A stretch of 37,952 nt of DNA, from positions 1 through 37,952 of the IMG/VR virus record IMGVR_UViG_3300021225_000115; one strand, 5' to 3'. Below, one piece after another: positions 1-6,705 of the stretch. The translations under genes and the position numbers were made by a program. The notes under the pieces were generated by a model, which saw nothing but the letters and a program-made list of their open reading frames with translations, was not told the DNA's origin and made no database searches. The DNA is from a virus. Positions within the stretch are counted from its first letter, which is position 1. Every line of letters begins with the position of its first letter.

Positions 1-89
1 AGCGCCTCAATGCGGTCAGCGGCAACGCCAGACATCCACGACAGCGGGGTATCACGCCGCAACCATGCAATCAGTTCTTCGTCGGTCAT
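1..89 (-). CDS. Partial small early protein, MTDEELIA-family paralogue (C-terminus cut by contig end)
   Basis: Reverse translation from the ATG at 89-87 gives about 29 residues beginning MTDEELIAWLRR and ending in VAADRIEA before the window edge. This matches the N-termini of the products at 757-1071 and 1064-1369, so it is a third member of that tandem family. Its ATG overlaps the TGA of the upstream gene (86-448) as ATGA, implying translational coupling. By analogy with its paralogues the missing part should be about 70 residues, largely helical. Function is unknown; such proteins are common in phages of alphaproteobacteria, and small early host-interaction roles are only a guess. Confidence 0.75.
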   Translation of the reverse strand, partial: MTDEELIAWLRRDTPLSWMSGVAADRIEA

Positions 90-448
90 CCCTTCACCTT
101 CATGACAAGCACCACGATCTCCATTGGTGCGGATTTCATCTTGCGACCGATCCACTTGCGGTTGGTCCCCAGATCGGCGGCCATCGCGGTGATGCTGGGC
201 CACGAGTGCGGCCCGACGGTCATCGGCTTGCGGTAGTTGGCGACACGCTCCCCCGCCTTCCCGCCCCGTGGAATGCCGCAGTGTTCGGCATCACCGTGCC
301 GCTTGAGCGACATGTAGACGGCATGGCGTGACAGCCCCAGTGCCTCTGCCAGCGCGGAGGCACAGCGGTACGTCACCCCGGCCCTGACCACACGCTTGCA
401 GTACCCCTTGCCCTTGCACTGGCGCGTGCAGGCGACCTCATCCGTCAT
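86..448 (-). CDS. Small protein with two HTH-like segments, putative DNA-binding
   Basis: 120 aa. Two segments resemble helix-turn-helix units: SALAEALGLSRHAVYMSLKR near residues 30-50 and ITAMAADLGTNRKWIGRKM near 85-105. The pattern (A.. LG.....V...l.r) resembles the NUMOD-type helical DNA-binding modules of phage homing and regulatory proteins, but no nuclease domain is present. The N-terminus has closely spaced cysteines (CTRQCKGKGYC), which might bind a metal. GGAGG lies about nine bases before the ATG, and the gene overlaps the 3' end of the preceding gene by 11 bases. DNA binding is inferred from pattern only; target and role are unknown. Confidence 0.6.
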   Translation of the reverse strand: MTDEVACTRQCKGKGYCKRVVRAGVTYRCASALAEALGLSRHAVYMSLKRHGDAEHCGIPRGGKAGERVANYRKPMTVGPHSWPSITAMAADLGTNRKWIGRKMKSAPMEIVVLVMKVKG

Positions 449-764
449 TCTTGGCCACCTCCGGGTGCGGGGTGCCGATCAGGCGCAGGACTGGCACTGC
501 GACAGACTGGAGGCGTGCCTGCTGCATCAGCGCGTTGGCGTCAGGGCGGTGGCGCAGCAGAACCTCCACGGCAGCATCCCCGGCGGCCTTCGCTGCCTCG
601 CGGAACGCCTGATCGCGCGCCTCCTGCACCATCTTCGCCACACGGGCGGCGTTGATGTATTCTTCCCGCTCTGGGTTGGTGATCATTTCCCCCAGTGTTT
701 TGATTGATGGGTGCAGCAGATACATCCGGTCTGGCCATTCAAGCTCTGGCATTTCTTCACTCAT
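438..764 (-). CDS. Hypothetical small early protein
   Basis: 108 aa if it starts at MSEEMPELEW. An ATG two codons upstream (770) overlaps the Shine-Dalgarno sequence itself, so the second ATG, six bases after AAAGGAG, is the better start. The middle is a charged, alanine-rich helix (about residues 35-75, with EARDQAFREAAKAAGDAAVE) suggesting a coiled coil or helical bundle. The ribosome binding site lies inside the last codons of the upstream gene. No family recognised. Position in a run of tiny coupled genes behind the primase-helicase suggests an early accessory role. Confidence 0.6.
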   Translation of the reverse strand: MSEEMPELEWPDRMYLLHPSIKTLGEMITNPEREEYINAARVAKMVQEARDQAFREAAKAAGDAAVEVLLRHRPDANALMQQARLQSVAVPVLRLIGTPHPEVAKNDG

Positions 765-1071
765 GGTCATCTCCTTTCAGGGCGGTGCTGGCGATGCCTT
801 GTGGCTTCTTTAAGGCTAGGATTTCAGTCTCCAGTATGCCCGTGTTCAAAGACACAAGGGTAAGCGGCACCGTCCGCTTGCGCGGCGGTCCTTCCGGCAG
901 GGTGGCAATGATTTCATCAACACGCTTGACCTCGGTTACAATCACCGCAGCAGCAGCGTCCAGCGCAGCGTTCCATGCGGTATCCCGCTCCTTCACCAGC
1001 GCCTCAATGCGGTCGGCGGCGACATTGCCGAAGCCGTTCCGCACCCACGCAATCAGCTCTTCATCAGTCAT
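757..1071 (-). CDS. MTDEELIA-family small early protein, copy 2
   Basis: 104 aa, beginning MTDEELIAWVRNGFGNVAAD and continuing RIEALVKERDTAWNAAL. The N-terminal third is shared with the partial gene at 1-89 and with 1064-1369; the middle (IIATLPEGPPRKRTVPLTLV) is unique. It ends ALKGDDHE, almost the same as the ALKGDDHD ending of its neighbour. Those last codons spell AAAGGAG plus the ATG of the next gene, so the shared C-terminus is partly imposed by the downstream translation signal. The ATG overlaps the end of the upstream gene by 8 bases. Helical, charged, no catalytic motif seen; function unknown. Confidence 0.7.
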   Translation of the reverse strand: MTDEELIAWVRNGFGNVAADRIEALVKERDTAWNAALDAAAAVIVTEVKRVDEIIATLPEGPPRKRTVPLTLVSLNTGILETEILALKKPQGIASTALKGDDHE

Positions 1072-1369
1072 GGTCGTCTCCTTTCAGGGCGGCGCGGGCA
1101 GCTTTCACTTGCTGTTGACACCATTGCTGCATGGATGATCCGGGGTAGTCGTCACCAGCTTCCTGCAATGCGTCTTCAAGGATGGCGACAGCCGCCTCCA
1201 GCCGCTCGGCGCGGTTCTCGGCCAGTGTTTGCTGATGAATGCGGTTGACGTTCTCGTCGTATTGGCGGTCCCGCTCCTTCACCAGCGCCTCAATCTGGTC
1301 GGCGGCTTCCAACACTGTTCCAACGTGACCGTAGTTCCGCAGCCGTGCGATCAGTTCTTCGTCGGTCAT
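1064..1369 (-). CDS. MTDEELIA-family small early protein, copy 3
   Basis: 101 aa starting MTDEELIARLRNYGHVGTVL. The N-terminal signature is followed by AADQIEALVKERDRQYDENV and a long heptad-like helix (AENRAERLEAAVAILEDALQ), so a coiled coil is likely. The C-terminus ALKGDDHD carries the Shine-Dalgarno of the next paralogue in its codons. The gene is coupled to the upstream hydrophobic mini-protein by an ATGA overlap. This family (AADRIE.L..ER followed by variable coiled coils) is frequent in alphaproteobacterial phages; its biochemical role is unknown to me. Confidence 0.7.
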   Translation of the reverse strand: MTDEELIARLRNYGHVGTVLEAADQIEALVKERDRQYDENVNRIHQQTLAENRAERLEAAVAILEDALQEAGDDYPGSSMQQWCQQQVKAARAALKGDDHD

Positions 1370-1542
1370 TGGCCCAACTCCTTCGGTACGCAGATCGTTG
1401 CAACGGCCAAGAGATGGTCGTCAAACTTGGCCTCAACCACAGACATGGCGTTGCGGCATGCCTCCAGAGAAGAGAACTCTGCCGTCGCAGGCCCTACTCC
1501 GTGGCCGAAGGAGACAAGCATGATCAGGATGTAGGTGGTCAT
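1366..1542 (-). CDS. Tiny hydrophobic/exported-type protein A
   Basis: 58 aa from the ATG at 1542, which overlaps the TGA of the upstream gene as ATGA. A short hydrophobic start (MTTYILIMLVSFGHG) could be a signal or membrane segment, followed by a conserved-looking FSSLEACRNA and a second cysteine in ATICVPKELGQ. It has the same plan as the gene directly upstream: hydrophobic N-terminus, a LE.C..A helix, later Cys, Gly-Leu-Gly-Gln type end. The two look like diverged paralogues. A periplasmic, disulfide-containing fold would suit the two cysteines, but this is inference. Longer in-frame starts exist but lack a ribosome binding site. Confidence 0.6.
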   Translation of the reverse strand: MTTYILIMLVSFGHGVGPATAEFSSLEACRNAMSVVEAKFDDHLLAVATICVPKELGQ

Positions 1543-1754
1543 TGCCCCAACCCCTCCGGGCGGCGTTTCGGGCGGATCGACGCCGACGGCGTAGGCGTTT
1601 CCTCGCAGAGCATGTTGTGGTCGTAGGGCAGCGTGTTGCTGATGGGCTGCAGCGCGGCCTCGCACTGCTCCAGTGTTTCGTACGGAACAGCCAAGACGGT
1701 GCCGTCGAGGTAGCCGCCAAGCACCGTAATCCACATGATGGTCCAGTAGGTCAT
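1539..1754 (-). CDS. Tiny hydrophobic/exported-type protein B
   Basis: 71 aa from the ATG at 1754, chosen because GGAGAC lies about seven bases upstream; a TTG 60 bases further upstream has no such signal and lies in the -35 element of a candidate promoter. The N-terminus MTYWTIMWITVLGGYLDG is hydrophobic, followed by YETLEQCEAALQ and a second Cys in HNMLCEE, then a Pro/Arg-rich tail ending EGLGQ. It is paralogous in layout to the neighbouring 58-aa gene. First gene after the candidate promoter and inverted repeat at 1781-1814. Role unknown; an envelope-directed early product is possible. Confidence 0.6.
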   Translation of the reverse strand: MTYWTIMWITVLGGYLDGTVLAVPYETLEQCEAALQPISNTLPYDHNMLCEETPTPSASIRPKRRPEGLGQ

Positions 1755-1780
1755 TTCTTTGTCTCCGTGGTTGGTTGTGG

Positions 1781-1814
1781 GATAACCCATAAAAGGGTTA
1801 TCGCCTTGCGTCAA
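1781..1814 (-). promoter_or_regulatory. Candidate leftward promoter with overlapping inverted-repeat operator
   Basis: On the minus strand TTGACG (1814-1809) and TATGGG (1791-1786) are 17 bases apart, a plausible sigma70-type pair. A perfect inverted repeat, GATAACCC then six bases then GGGTTATC (1781-1802), covers the -10 element. No T-run follows, so an operator or 5' hairpin is more likely than a terminator. It lies at the very 3' end of the primase-helicase gene and upstream of the mini-protein cluster, which could thus be controlled separately. The promoter call is pattern-based. Confidence 0.4.
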
Positions 1815-4114
1815 GCAGAATGAACGAGTTTATAGCGTACGGTCTTCTGTTTGTTGTACTTGTGGATGGAGGTCTCGGACGTGACCTTCTTGCCTGCGAC
1901 CAGCCTGTCCAGCGCGGTCTGGATGTCCTCGCGCTTGTACTTGCGCTCCAGCCGCCGCATGATCACGCCCGCTGTCTCGCCATCCGGCCCGTCGACCATC
2001 TGCAGCAGCGTCATCAGCAGCGCCCGCGCAGGGTCGGACTTGTCGTTGTCGTTGGCCAGCACCAGCCGCATCTTGCTTTCGATGTCGCGCTTGATCAGGG
2101 CGTATGCCCAGCGCACATGCTCCACCGTGCGGACGCCCTCTGGCACCGCCAAGATCAGGCTGACCTTGCTGACCTGTTCGTAGCCGCGCAGCGGTAGCGC
2201 CTCCAGCCCAGTGCTTTCCTTGTGCTCGTATGCCATGCGGTCGAACAGGTCGACGATGTTGTCCAGCATCGCCGCAGCCTCTGCGGTGGTGGGGATTTCA
2301 ATGCGCTCCCCATAGTTCTCAACGCGGCGGTCCTTTCTGGCCATCATGTCGTACGACCCGCCTGACGCCAGTTGCTGCAAGGTCATCTTCAGCCCGTCTG
2401 GGATCGGCGACTTCTTCCAGTTCTTCTTGGTGGCTGGGGTGGTGTCCTGCTCAATGCACAGGATGGCCCGACCGATGAACCCAGTCGTCGCGCTCTCAAA
2501 GGTCACGAGATCGTTGAAGTTCTTTTCGGTCGTGTACCCCGTCATGGCGAGGAACGGGCGGTCGATACCAGCGTCCAGCGTATCCAACTGGTAGATGATG
2601 GCCTTCTGCCGCTCCAAGAGGTTCGGCTTTTCGCCGTGTTCGTCCATCGCCTTTTCGACCTGCGTCAACTCCTTGCGGAGGTGGCCCCGGATGTCTTCCT
2701 TGAGGTCACCAGACACCATCAGGCGACCGTCAGCCTTGGAATAGGCCGACATCAGCAGGCCCACGACGCCCTCCAGATACGACGCGCCAGACTTCTTGGC
2801 ACCGCTGATCTTCTGGAACAGGAACCCGACCTCGTCCATCATGTACGCCGCCATCTGGTGCCGCGTCAGGTTCCGCGCGATCTCCTGCTCGGACTTGATG
2901 GTGCCGTGGACAGCAGCGGACAGGCCGCACGCCTCCAGCAACTCGGCGGTAGCACCGAGGATGCCGTCCTTGCCGCTGCCCGATCCTGCCACGTTGAACA
3001 CGAAGAGGTTGGTGGTGGCGCGGTCCCGGTCATCCCGGTAGTGCAGGCCGAACGCCACGCCCATCGCCCAGATCGCGGACATGGACGCCAGTGCCTCGCG
3101 CTTCCGGCGGGTGCGGCTCTCAATCCAAGTGGCAAGCTGCCCGGCCAGCCCCGGCGGGCGCAGCGGGTCGAACGATGACGTGTCGATGGCCATCGGGCCG
3201 GAGTACTCTTCCGGCGTCTCGAACTGGAACTCTTTGTCCGGCGTGAACGTCACAGGCTGGATGTACCCGCCGCGCTCCGCATAGTGAACCAGCGTCCCCA
3301 GCGTGACTGGGTTGGCCGACCGACCGAACGAGTGCCACTTGTATGACATCCCGGCTTCGTTGTACTTGGACGACTGCTGGCTCCAGCGGTCCCACAGGTC
3401 GAACGCGGAGCCGCCAGTGGCGTGGTGCAGGGCCATGCCGATCTTGATCCACTCCTCGTAGTCCAGATCGTTGTTCGGGACGTGGGACAGCATCTCGGCC
3501 AGTTCCAGATCGTTCACGTCGACCAGCTTGCCACCCAGATCGGCGCGGTGGCGCTCTGGCACCCGCAGCATCTCCAGCAATTTCTCCGGCACCATGTCGA
3601 TGTCATCCGGGGAACCGATGGCGACTTCGTACGCCCTGCCACTGGAATGCAAAGACCCCGGCCCGACCACAAAGGCAGCGCCGCTCTTGAAGTCCAGACC
3701 GGGGTATTCGTTCAGCTTCACCACCAGAGAGACATCCTCCGGCACCTTGAAGTAATAGTGCTTGGAGCCGCCGCCCGAACCTGTGTTGACCACCAGTCCG
3801 GCCCCGGCAAGCTCCGGCACCACCTCCAGCAGCTTCATGAAGCTGGCCACGCCGCCGTTGCGGGCATCCACGTCAACGACAAGGAAACCGCGCAGCAGGA
3901 CGCCGAAGCCAGTCTTGAACTGCTTCATCAGTTCCATCGTCTCAAACTGCTCTTCGCTCCAGTGGGGCGTGTGCTGCCAGTTCGAGACACGCGGGTGCTT
4001 GAACAGCGACTTCTCAGGGCAGTTGGGGTTTCCGCATTCGCATTTCCCGTCCTTGTCGCGGCCATACAGCCCAAAGACGCGAAATCCAGCCTCCCAAAAA
4101 ATGCGGTAATCCAT
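1811..4114 (-). CDS. Bifunctional primase-helicase (AEP prim-pol plus superfamily 3-like ATPase)
   Basis: 767 aa. Residues about 1-185 form an archaeo-eukaryotic primase (prim-pol) domain. There is a Cys cluster CECGNPNC followed by FKHPRVSNWQ, the catalytic pair in FLVVDVDARNGG (D81, D83), the His motif GSGGGSKHYYF (H119) and AAFVVGPGSLH. Residues about 205-285 match a PriCT-like linker (LDYEEWIKIGMALHHATGGS, then W..WS...KY). The C-terminal half is a P-loop ATPase of the DUF3987/phage helicase type: Walker A AGSGSGKDG near 376-384 and Walker B AAYMMDE near 422-428. Such fusions synthesise primers and unwind the fork in phages and plasmids. The ATG follows AAGG and lies two bases beyond the stop of the HTH gene, so the two are co-transcribed. 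No DNA polymerase gene accompanies it in this window. Confidence 0.88.
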   Translation of the reverse strand: MDYRIFWEAGFRVFGLYGRDKDGKCECGNPNCPEKSLFKHPRVSNWQHTPHWSEEQFETMELMKQFKTGFGVLLRGFLVVDVDARNGGVASFMKLLEVVPELAGAGLVVNTGSGGGSKHYYFKVPEDVSLVVKLNEYPGLDFKSGAAFVVGPGSLHSSGRAYEVAIGSPDDIDMVPEKLLEMLRVPERHRADLGGKLVDVNDLELAEMLSHVPNNDLDYEEWIKIGMALHHATGGSAFDLWDRWSQQSSKYNEAGMSYKWHSFGRSANPVTLGTLVHYAERGGYIQPVTFTPDKEFQFETPEEYSGPMAIDTSSFDPLRPPGLAGQLATWIESRTRRKREALASMSAIWAMGVAFGLHYRDDRDRATTNLFVFNVAGSGSGKDGILGATAELLEACGLSAAVHGTIKSEQEIARNLTRHQMAAYMMDEVGFLFQKISGAKKSGASYLEGVVGLLMSAYSKADGRLMVSGDLKEDIRGHLRKELTQVEKAMDEHGEKPNLLERQKAIIYQLDTLDAGIDRPFLAMTGYTTEKNFNDLVTFESATTGFIGRAILCIEQDTTPATKKNWKKSPIPDGLKMTLQQLASGGSYDMMARKDRRVENYGERIEIPTTAEAAAMLDNIVDLFDRMAYEHKESTGLEALPLRGYEQVSKVSLILAVPEGVRTVEHVRWAYALIKRDIESKMRLVLANDNDKSDPARALLMTLLQMVDGPDGETAGVIMRRLERKYKREDIQTALDRLVAGKKVTSETSIHKYNKQKTVRYKLVHSA

Positions 4115-4116
4115 GC

Positions 4117-4326
4117 TCAGACCTTCTCGCCGAAGAGGTACTTTTCGAGCTTTTCGATGGTCGAGAGCGAGAACCTCTGGCCGCTGTTCTTGGCGATGTT
4201 GCGAACGGTGTTGACGTGCAATCCGGTCGCCTCCGCCACCTTAGAATGGACGCGGTCCTTCAGTGCATCGCTCACGCGGGCGATCTGTTCTGTGATGGCA
4301 TCGCGGATGCTTGTGACTTTTGACAT
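4117..4326 (-). CDS. Small HTH regulator, Cro/repressor-like
   Basis: 69 aa from the ATG at 4326 (AGGAAC upstream); a longer alternative start has no signal. The segment VHSKVAEATGLHVNTVRNIA is a standard helix-turn-helix (helix 2 ..VAEATG, turn, recognition helix VNTVRNIAKN), followed by FSLSTIEKLEKYLFG, typical of XRE/Cro-like folds. It is the first gene of the leftward operon and faces the rightward replication operon across a 90-base divergent region. Autorepression and control of the divergent promoters would be the usual role. The inverted repeat at 4336-4350 overlaps its own leader and is a natural operator candidate. Confidence 0.7.
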   Translation of the reverse strand: MSKVTSIRDAITEQIARVSDALKDRVHSKVAEATGLHVNTVRNIAKNSGQRFSLSTIEKLEKYLFGEKV

Positions 4327-4335
4327 GTTGAGGTT

Positions 4336-4350
4336 GTTCCTTTTGTGAAC
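4336..4350. promoter_or_regulatory. Inverted repeat, candidate operator
   Basis: GTTC and GAAC arms flank a 7-base centre within 4336-4350. The repeat sits between the HTH gene start and the divergent promoters and includes the AGGAAC used as its ribosome binding site. An HTH dimer bound here could block transcription or translation of its own gene. Arms are only four bases, so chance occurrence is possible. Confidence 0.3.
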
Positions 4351-4358
4351 GTAGCCTG

Positions 4359-4390
4359 TTGACAATCGCACAAGTGGCATCTAGGGTCAA
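4359..4390. promoter_or_regulatory. Overlapping divergent promoters of the two early operons
   Basis: Rightward: TTGACA (4359-4364), 17-base spacer, TAGGGT (4382-4387), leading to the ATPase gene at 4416. Leftward: TTGACC (4390-4385), 17-base spacer, GATTGT (4367-4362), leading to the HTH gene. The -35 of each overlaps the -10 region of the other, so polymerase can occupy only one at a time. The rightward -35 is a perfect consensus match; the -10 elements are weak, suggesting activation or a host sigma factor with a different preference. Confidence 0.45.
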
Positions 4391-4415
4391 TGGCGTTGGA
4401 GAAGAAGGAGACAAC

Positions 4416-5177
4416 ATGTCGTCTGTACTTGACAGGGTTCAAAAGCCCAAACCGCGACCACTGGTCGCCACTATCATCGGGGAGGCGGGCCTTGGGAAAA
4501 CATCCCTTGCAGCAACCTTCCCGAAGCCGATCTTCATCCGTTCCGAAGATGGCCTCAAGTCAATCACCCACAGCGAGATGCCGGATGCCTTTCCGGTTCT
4601 GTCATCGGTCGAAGACCTGTGGCCGCAGTTGTGGGCGTTGGCAAAGGAAGACCACACCTATGAGACGCTGGTGGTTGACACCGTCTCGACGCTGGACACG
4701 ATGTTCACCGACTGGGTGGTTGAGACTGACCCGAACAAGCCGCGCAGCATCAACCAAGCCTTGGGTGGCTATGGTGCTGGCCGCAGCATGGTGGCATCAC
4801 AGCACCGCCGCCTGCGTAAGGGCTGCGAGTACCTTATGGACCGTGGCATGAACATCGTGTTCCTGTCCCACGCGGACACCGCCACCGTCAGCCCGCCGGA
4901 TGGCAGCCAGTACACGAAGTACACGATGCGGATGCACGAGAACTCCATGCAGCCCTACGTTGACAACGTCGATCTGGTGGGCTTCCTGCGCCTTGAGGTT
5001 TTCACCAAGGGCGACGGCGACGTGAAGCGGGCGATCTCGACTGGTGATCGCCAGTTGGTTTGTCATGCTATGGCAGCAAACGTGTCGAAGAACCGCTTCG
5101 GCATTCAGGAACCACTTGAGGTCAAGCACGGCGAGAACCCGCTGGCTGCCTACATCATCAAAGGAACGAAAGCATGA
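4416..5177 (+). CDS. RecA-like P-loop ATPase, Sak4/AAA_24-type phage recombination protein
   Basis: 253 aa from the ATG at 4416, six bases after AAGGAG. Walker A GEAGLGKTS (residues 22-30) follows a short lead; Walker B is YETLVVDTVSTLD (82-94). The region SQHRRLRKGCEYLMDRGMNI followed by VFLSHAD is the beta strand carrying the sensor-like His/Asp. This layout is that of the RecA/RAD51-related phage ATPases (Sak4, AAA_24) that act with an SSB and an exonuclease. Its partners lie next door: an SSB-like gene overlapping by ATGA and a YqaJ exonuclease. It would therefore be the annealing/strand-exchange motor of a three-part recombination system. Confidence 0.8.
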   Translation: MSSVLDRVQKPKPRPLVATIIGEAGLGKTSLAATFPKPIFIRSEDGLKSITHSEMPDAFPVLSSVEDLWPQLWALAKEDHTYETLVVDTVSTLDTMFTDWVVETDPNKPRSINQALGGYGAGRSMVASQHRRLRKGCEYLMDRGMNIVFLSHADTATVSPPDGSQYTKYTMRMHENSMQPYVDNVDLVGFLRLEVFTKGDGDVKRAISTGDRQLVCHAMAANVSKNRFGIQEPLEVKHGENPLAAYIIKGTKA

Positions 5178-5788
5178 GCGAAGATTTCTGGGGCCTGTCC
5201 ACGGGCGAAGACACCTCCACCAAGACCGACGGCTCGTTTGACGCTGGCGGCGGTAACCTGCAGCCGATCCCGAACGAAACCTCCGTGCTGGGGGCCATCG
5301 ACGAGGCCAAGTGGGACAAGGACACCAACGGCAACCGCTTCATCTCCCTGCGCTGGTCGGTCCTGCAGCCCGAAGAGTACGACAACCGCAAGGTGTTCCA
5401 GAAGCTCTGGGTTCTGGATGCCGATCCAAAGGCCAAAGACCCCGCCAAGAAGCGCGACAAGGCCAAGCTGATGCTCGGTGCCATCGACATGAACGCTGGC
5501 GGCAAGCTCTTGGCCAAGCCCGTCATGCCGACCGACGAAGCCATGACGCTGCACCTGACCAACAAGCCGATGATCATCAAGGTCATGGTCTGGTCGATGA
5601 AGGACAGCATGACTGGCGAGATCGCCCGTGGCAACTGGATCGGCGCTGTGTCGTCCCGCCAAACGGGCAAGTTGTCGACGCCGGAAGAGATCGAACGCGG
5701 CAAGGCCGAGATGGACCACGCGCAGCGCAATTCCGCATCGGGCGCGGCGAAGGCGAACCGCACCATCGACGATGAAATTCCCTTTTAA
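5174..5788 (+). CDS. Single-stranded DNA-binding protein (DUF669-like)
   Basis: 204 aa. The body (QPIPNETSVLGAIDEAKWDK, then RFISLRWSVLQPEEYDNRKV) has the mixed-strand layout of phage DUF669/OB-fold SSB proteins. The C-terminus is the diagnostic part: TIDDEIPF, the acidic tip ending in Phe that bacterial and phage SSBs use to recruit partner enzymes. It overlaps the upstream ATPase gene by ATGA and is followed by a strong UUCG-loop hairpin, then the exonuclease gene. The role would be coating ssDNA in replication and feeding the ATPase and nuclease. Family assignment rests on the tip, the operon position and general resemblance. Confidence 0.78.
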   Translation: MSEDFWGLSTGEDTSTKTDGSFDAGGGNLQPIPNETSVLGAIDEAKWDKDTNGNRFISLRWSVLQPEEYDNRKVFQKLWVLDADPKAKDPAKKRDKAKLMLGAIDMNAGGKLLAKPVMPTDEAMTLHLTNKPMIIKVMVWSMKDSMTGEIARGNWIGAVSSRQTGKLSTPEEIERGKAEMDHAQRNSASGAAKANRTIDDEIPF

Positions 5789-5796
5789 TAATCGGT

Positions 5797-5814
5797 AGGG
5801 GGCTTCGGCCCCCT
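5797..5814 (+). terminator. UUCG-tetraloop hairpin after SSB gene
   Basis: AGGGGGC, loop TTCG, GCCCCCT: a perfect 7-bp GC-rich stem with the most stable tetraloop class, eight bases after the SSB stop codon. No T-run follows (CCACAC), so partial attenuation or mRNA 3'-end protection is more likely than full termination, since the operon continues. The same stem and loop recur after the capsid gene on the other strand (29570-29587). Confidence 0.6.
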
Positions 5815-5838
5815 CCACACCCAACCAGAGAGAGACAC

Positions 5839-6705
5839 ATGGAACAGAGATCACCAGAGTGGTTTGCCGCTCGTAAAAGCCGCATCACCGGATCAATGGT
5901 CGGAGCCGCGCTTGGCCTTGACCCCAACTGCACCCGCGACGAAGCGATGCGCCGCATGGTGCGTGCCCATCAGGGCCTGCCCAGCGAGTTCGTGGGCAAC
6001 ATCGCCACCCAGTGGGGCCAGAGCCACGAGCAGGAGGCGCGTGAAGACTTTGAGCGGGCGACTGGGAAAGATGTGCAGTTCGCCAGCTTTGTGGTCGATC
6101 CTGCCCGCCCGTGGCTGGGTGCCAGCCCCGATGGCTTCGTGGATGAAGACGGTACGGTAGAAATCAAGTGCCCCTTCGGGCTGCGCGACCACGCCCCGCC
6201 CGTGACGTTCAAGACCATCCAAGAGCAGCCCCATTACCACGCGCAGATGCAAATCCAGATGCTGGTGACCGGACGGAAGCACTGCTTCTTCTGGCAGTGG
6301 ACGCCATACGACAATGATCTGACTATTGTGGACTTCGACCATTCGTGGATCAACGCCAACTTGCCCAAGCTGGAGGCGTTCTATCAGGAATTTTTGGACA
6401 TCTGCGATGACGCGGTGGACGAGCGCACACGCACTGACTTTGACACCCCGGCGTTGCGCCAGAAGCTGGCAGAGTACGATGACCTCGCCAAGGAAATCGA
6501 AGCCGCAGAAGCCCGCCGCAAGGCGATCTTGGCCGAACTGGTGACGGCAGCCGGAGGCAAGGACGCCACCATCTGCGGGCGCAAACTGACCAAGGTCGAA
6601 AAGGCAGGCAGTGTTTCGTACGCTGCAGCGATCAAGGTTCTGGCCCCGAACGCCGATCTCGAAAAGTGGCGCGGCAAGCCCTCCAGCTATTGGTTGTTCA
6701 AATGA
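5839..6705 (+). CDS. YqaJ/lambda-exonuclease-family recombinase nuclease
   Basis: 288 aa. The start follows AGAGAGAG. Family signatures are in order: RSPEWFAARKSRITGS (residues 4-19), E-rich GQSHEQEARE near 60-69, WLGASPDGFVDEDGTVEIK (92-110) with the catalytic Asp98 and Glu-x-Lys (108-110), and HYHAQMQIQM near 133-142. These define the PD-(D/E)XK YqaJ viral recombinase family, which digests one strand of dsDNA ends 5' to 3' to leave ssDNA for annealing. The C-terminus holds a coiled segment (YDDLAKEIEAAEARRKAILA) typical of these proteins. Operon mates are the Sak4-like ATPase and SSB. Confidence 0.88.
   Translation: MEQRSPEWFAARKSRITGSMVGAALGLDPNCTRDEAMRRMVRAHQGLPSEFVGNIATQWGQSHEQEAREDFERATGKDVQFASFVVDPARPWLGASPDGFVDEDGTVEIKCPFGLRDHAPPVTFKTIQEQPHYHAQMQIQMLVTGRKHCFFWQWTPYDNDLTIVDFDHSWINANLPKLEAFYQEFLDICDDAVDERTRTDFDTPALRQKLAEYDDLAKEIEAAEARRKAILAELVTAAGGKDATICGRKLTKVEKAGSVSYAAAIKVLAPNADLEKWRGKPSSYWLFK

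Noticed and set aside
1755-1814. Longer TTG start for the 71-aa mini-protein
   Set aside because: No ribosome binding site, and it would run through the -35 element and inverted repeat; the ATG at 1754 has GGAGAC.
3422-4348. 308-codon plus-strand open frame
   Set aside because: Antisense to the primase-helicase, whose catalytic motifs fix the coding strand; translation is His/Gln/Leu-rich noise.
4359-4415. Upstream TTG start for the RecA-like ATPase
   Set aside because: The extra 19 residues do not belong to the fold and would start inside the -35 hexamer; ATG at 4416 has AAGGAG.
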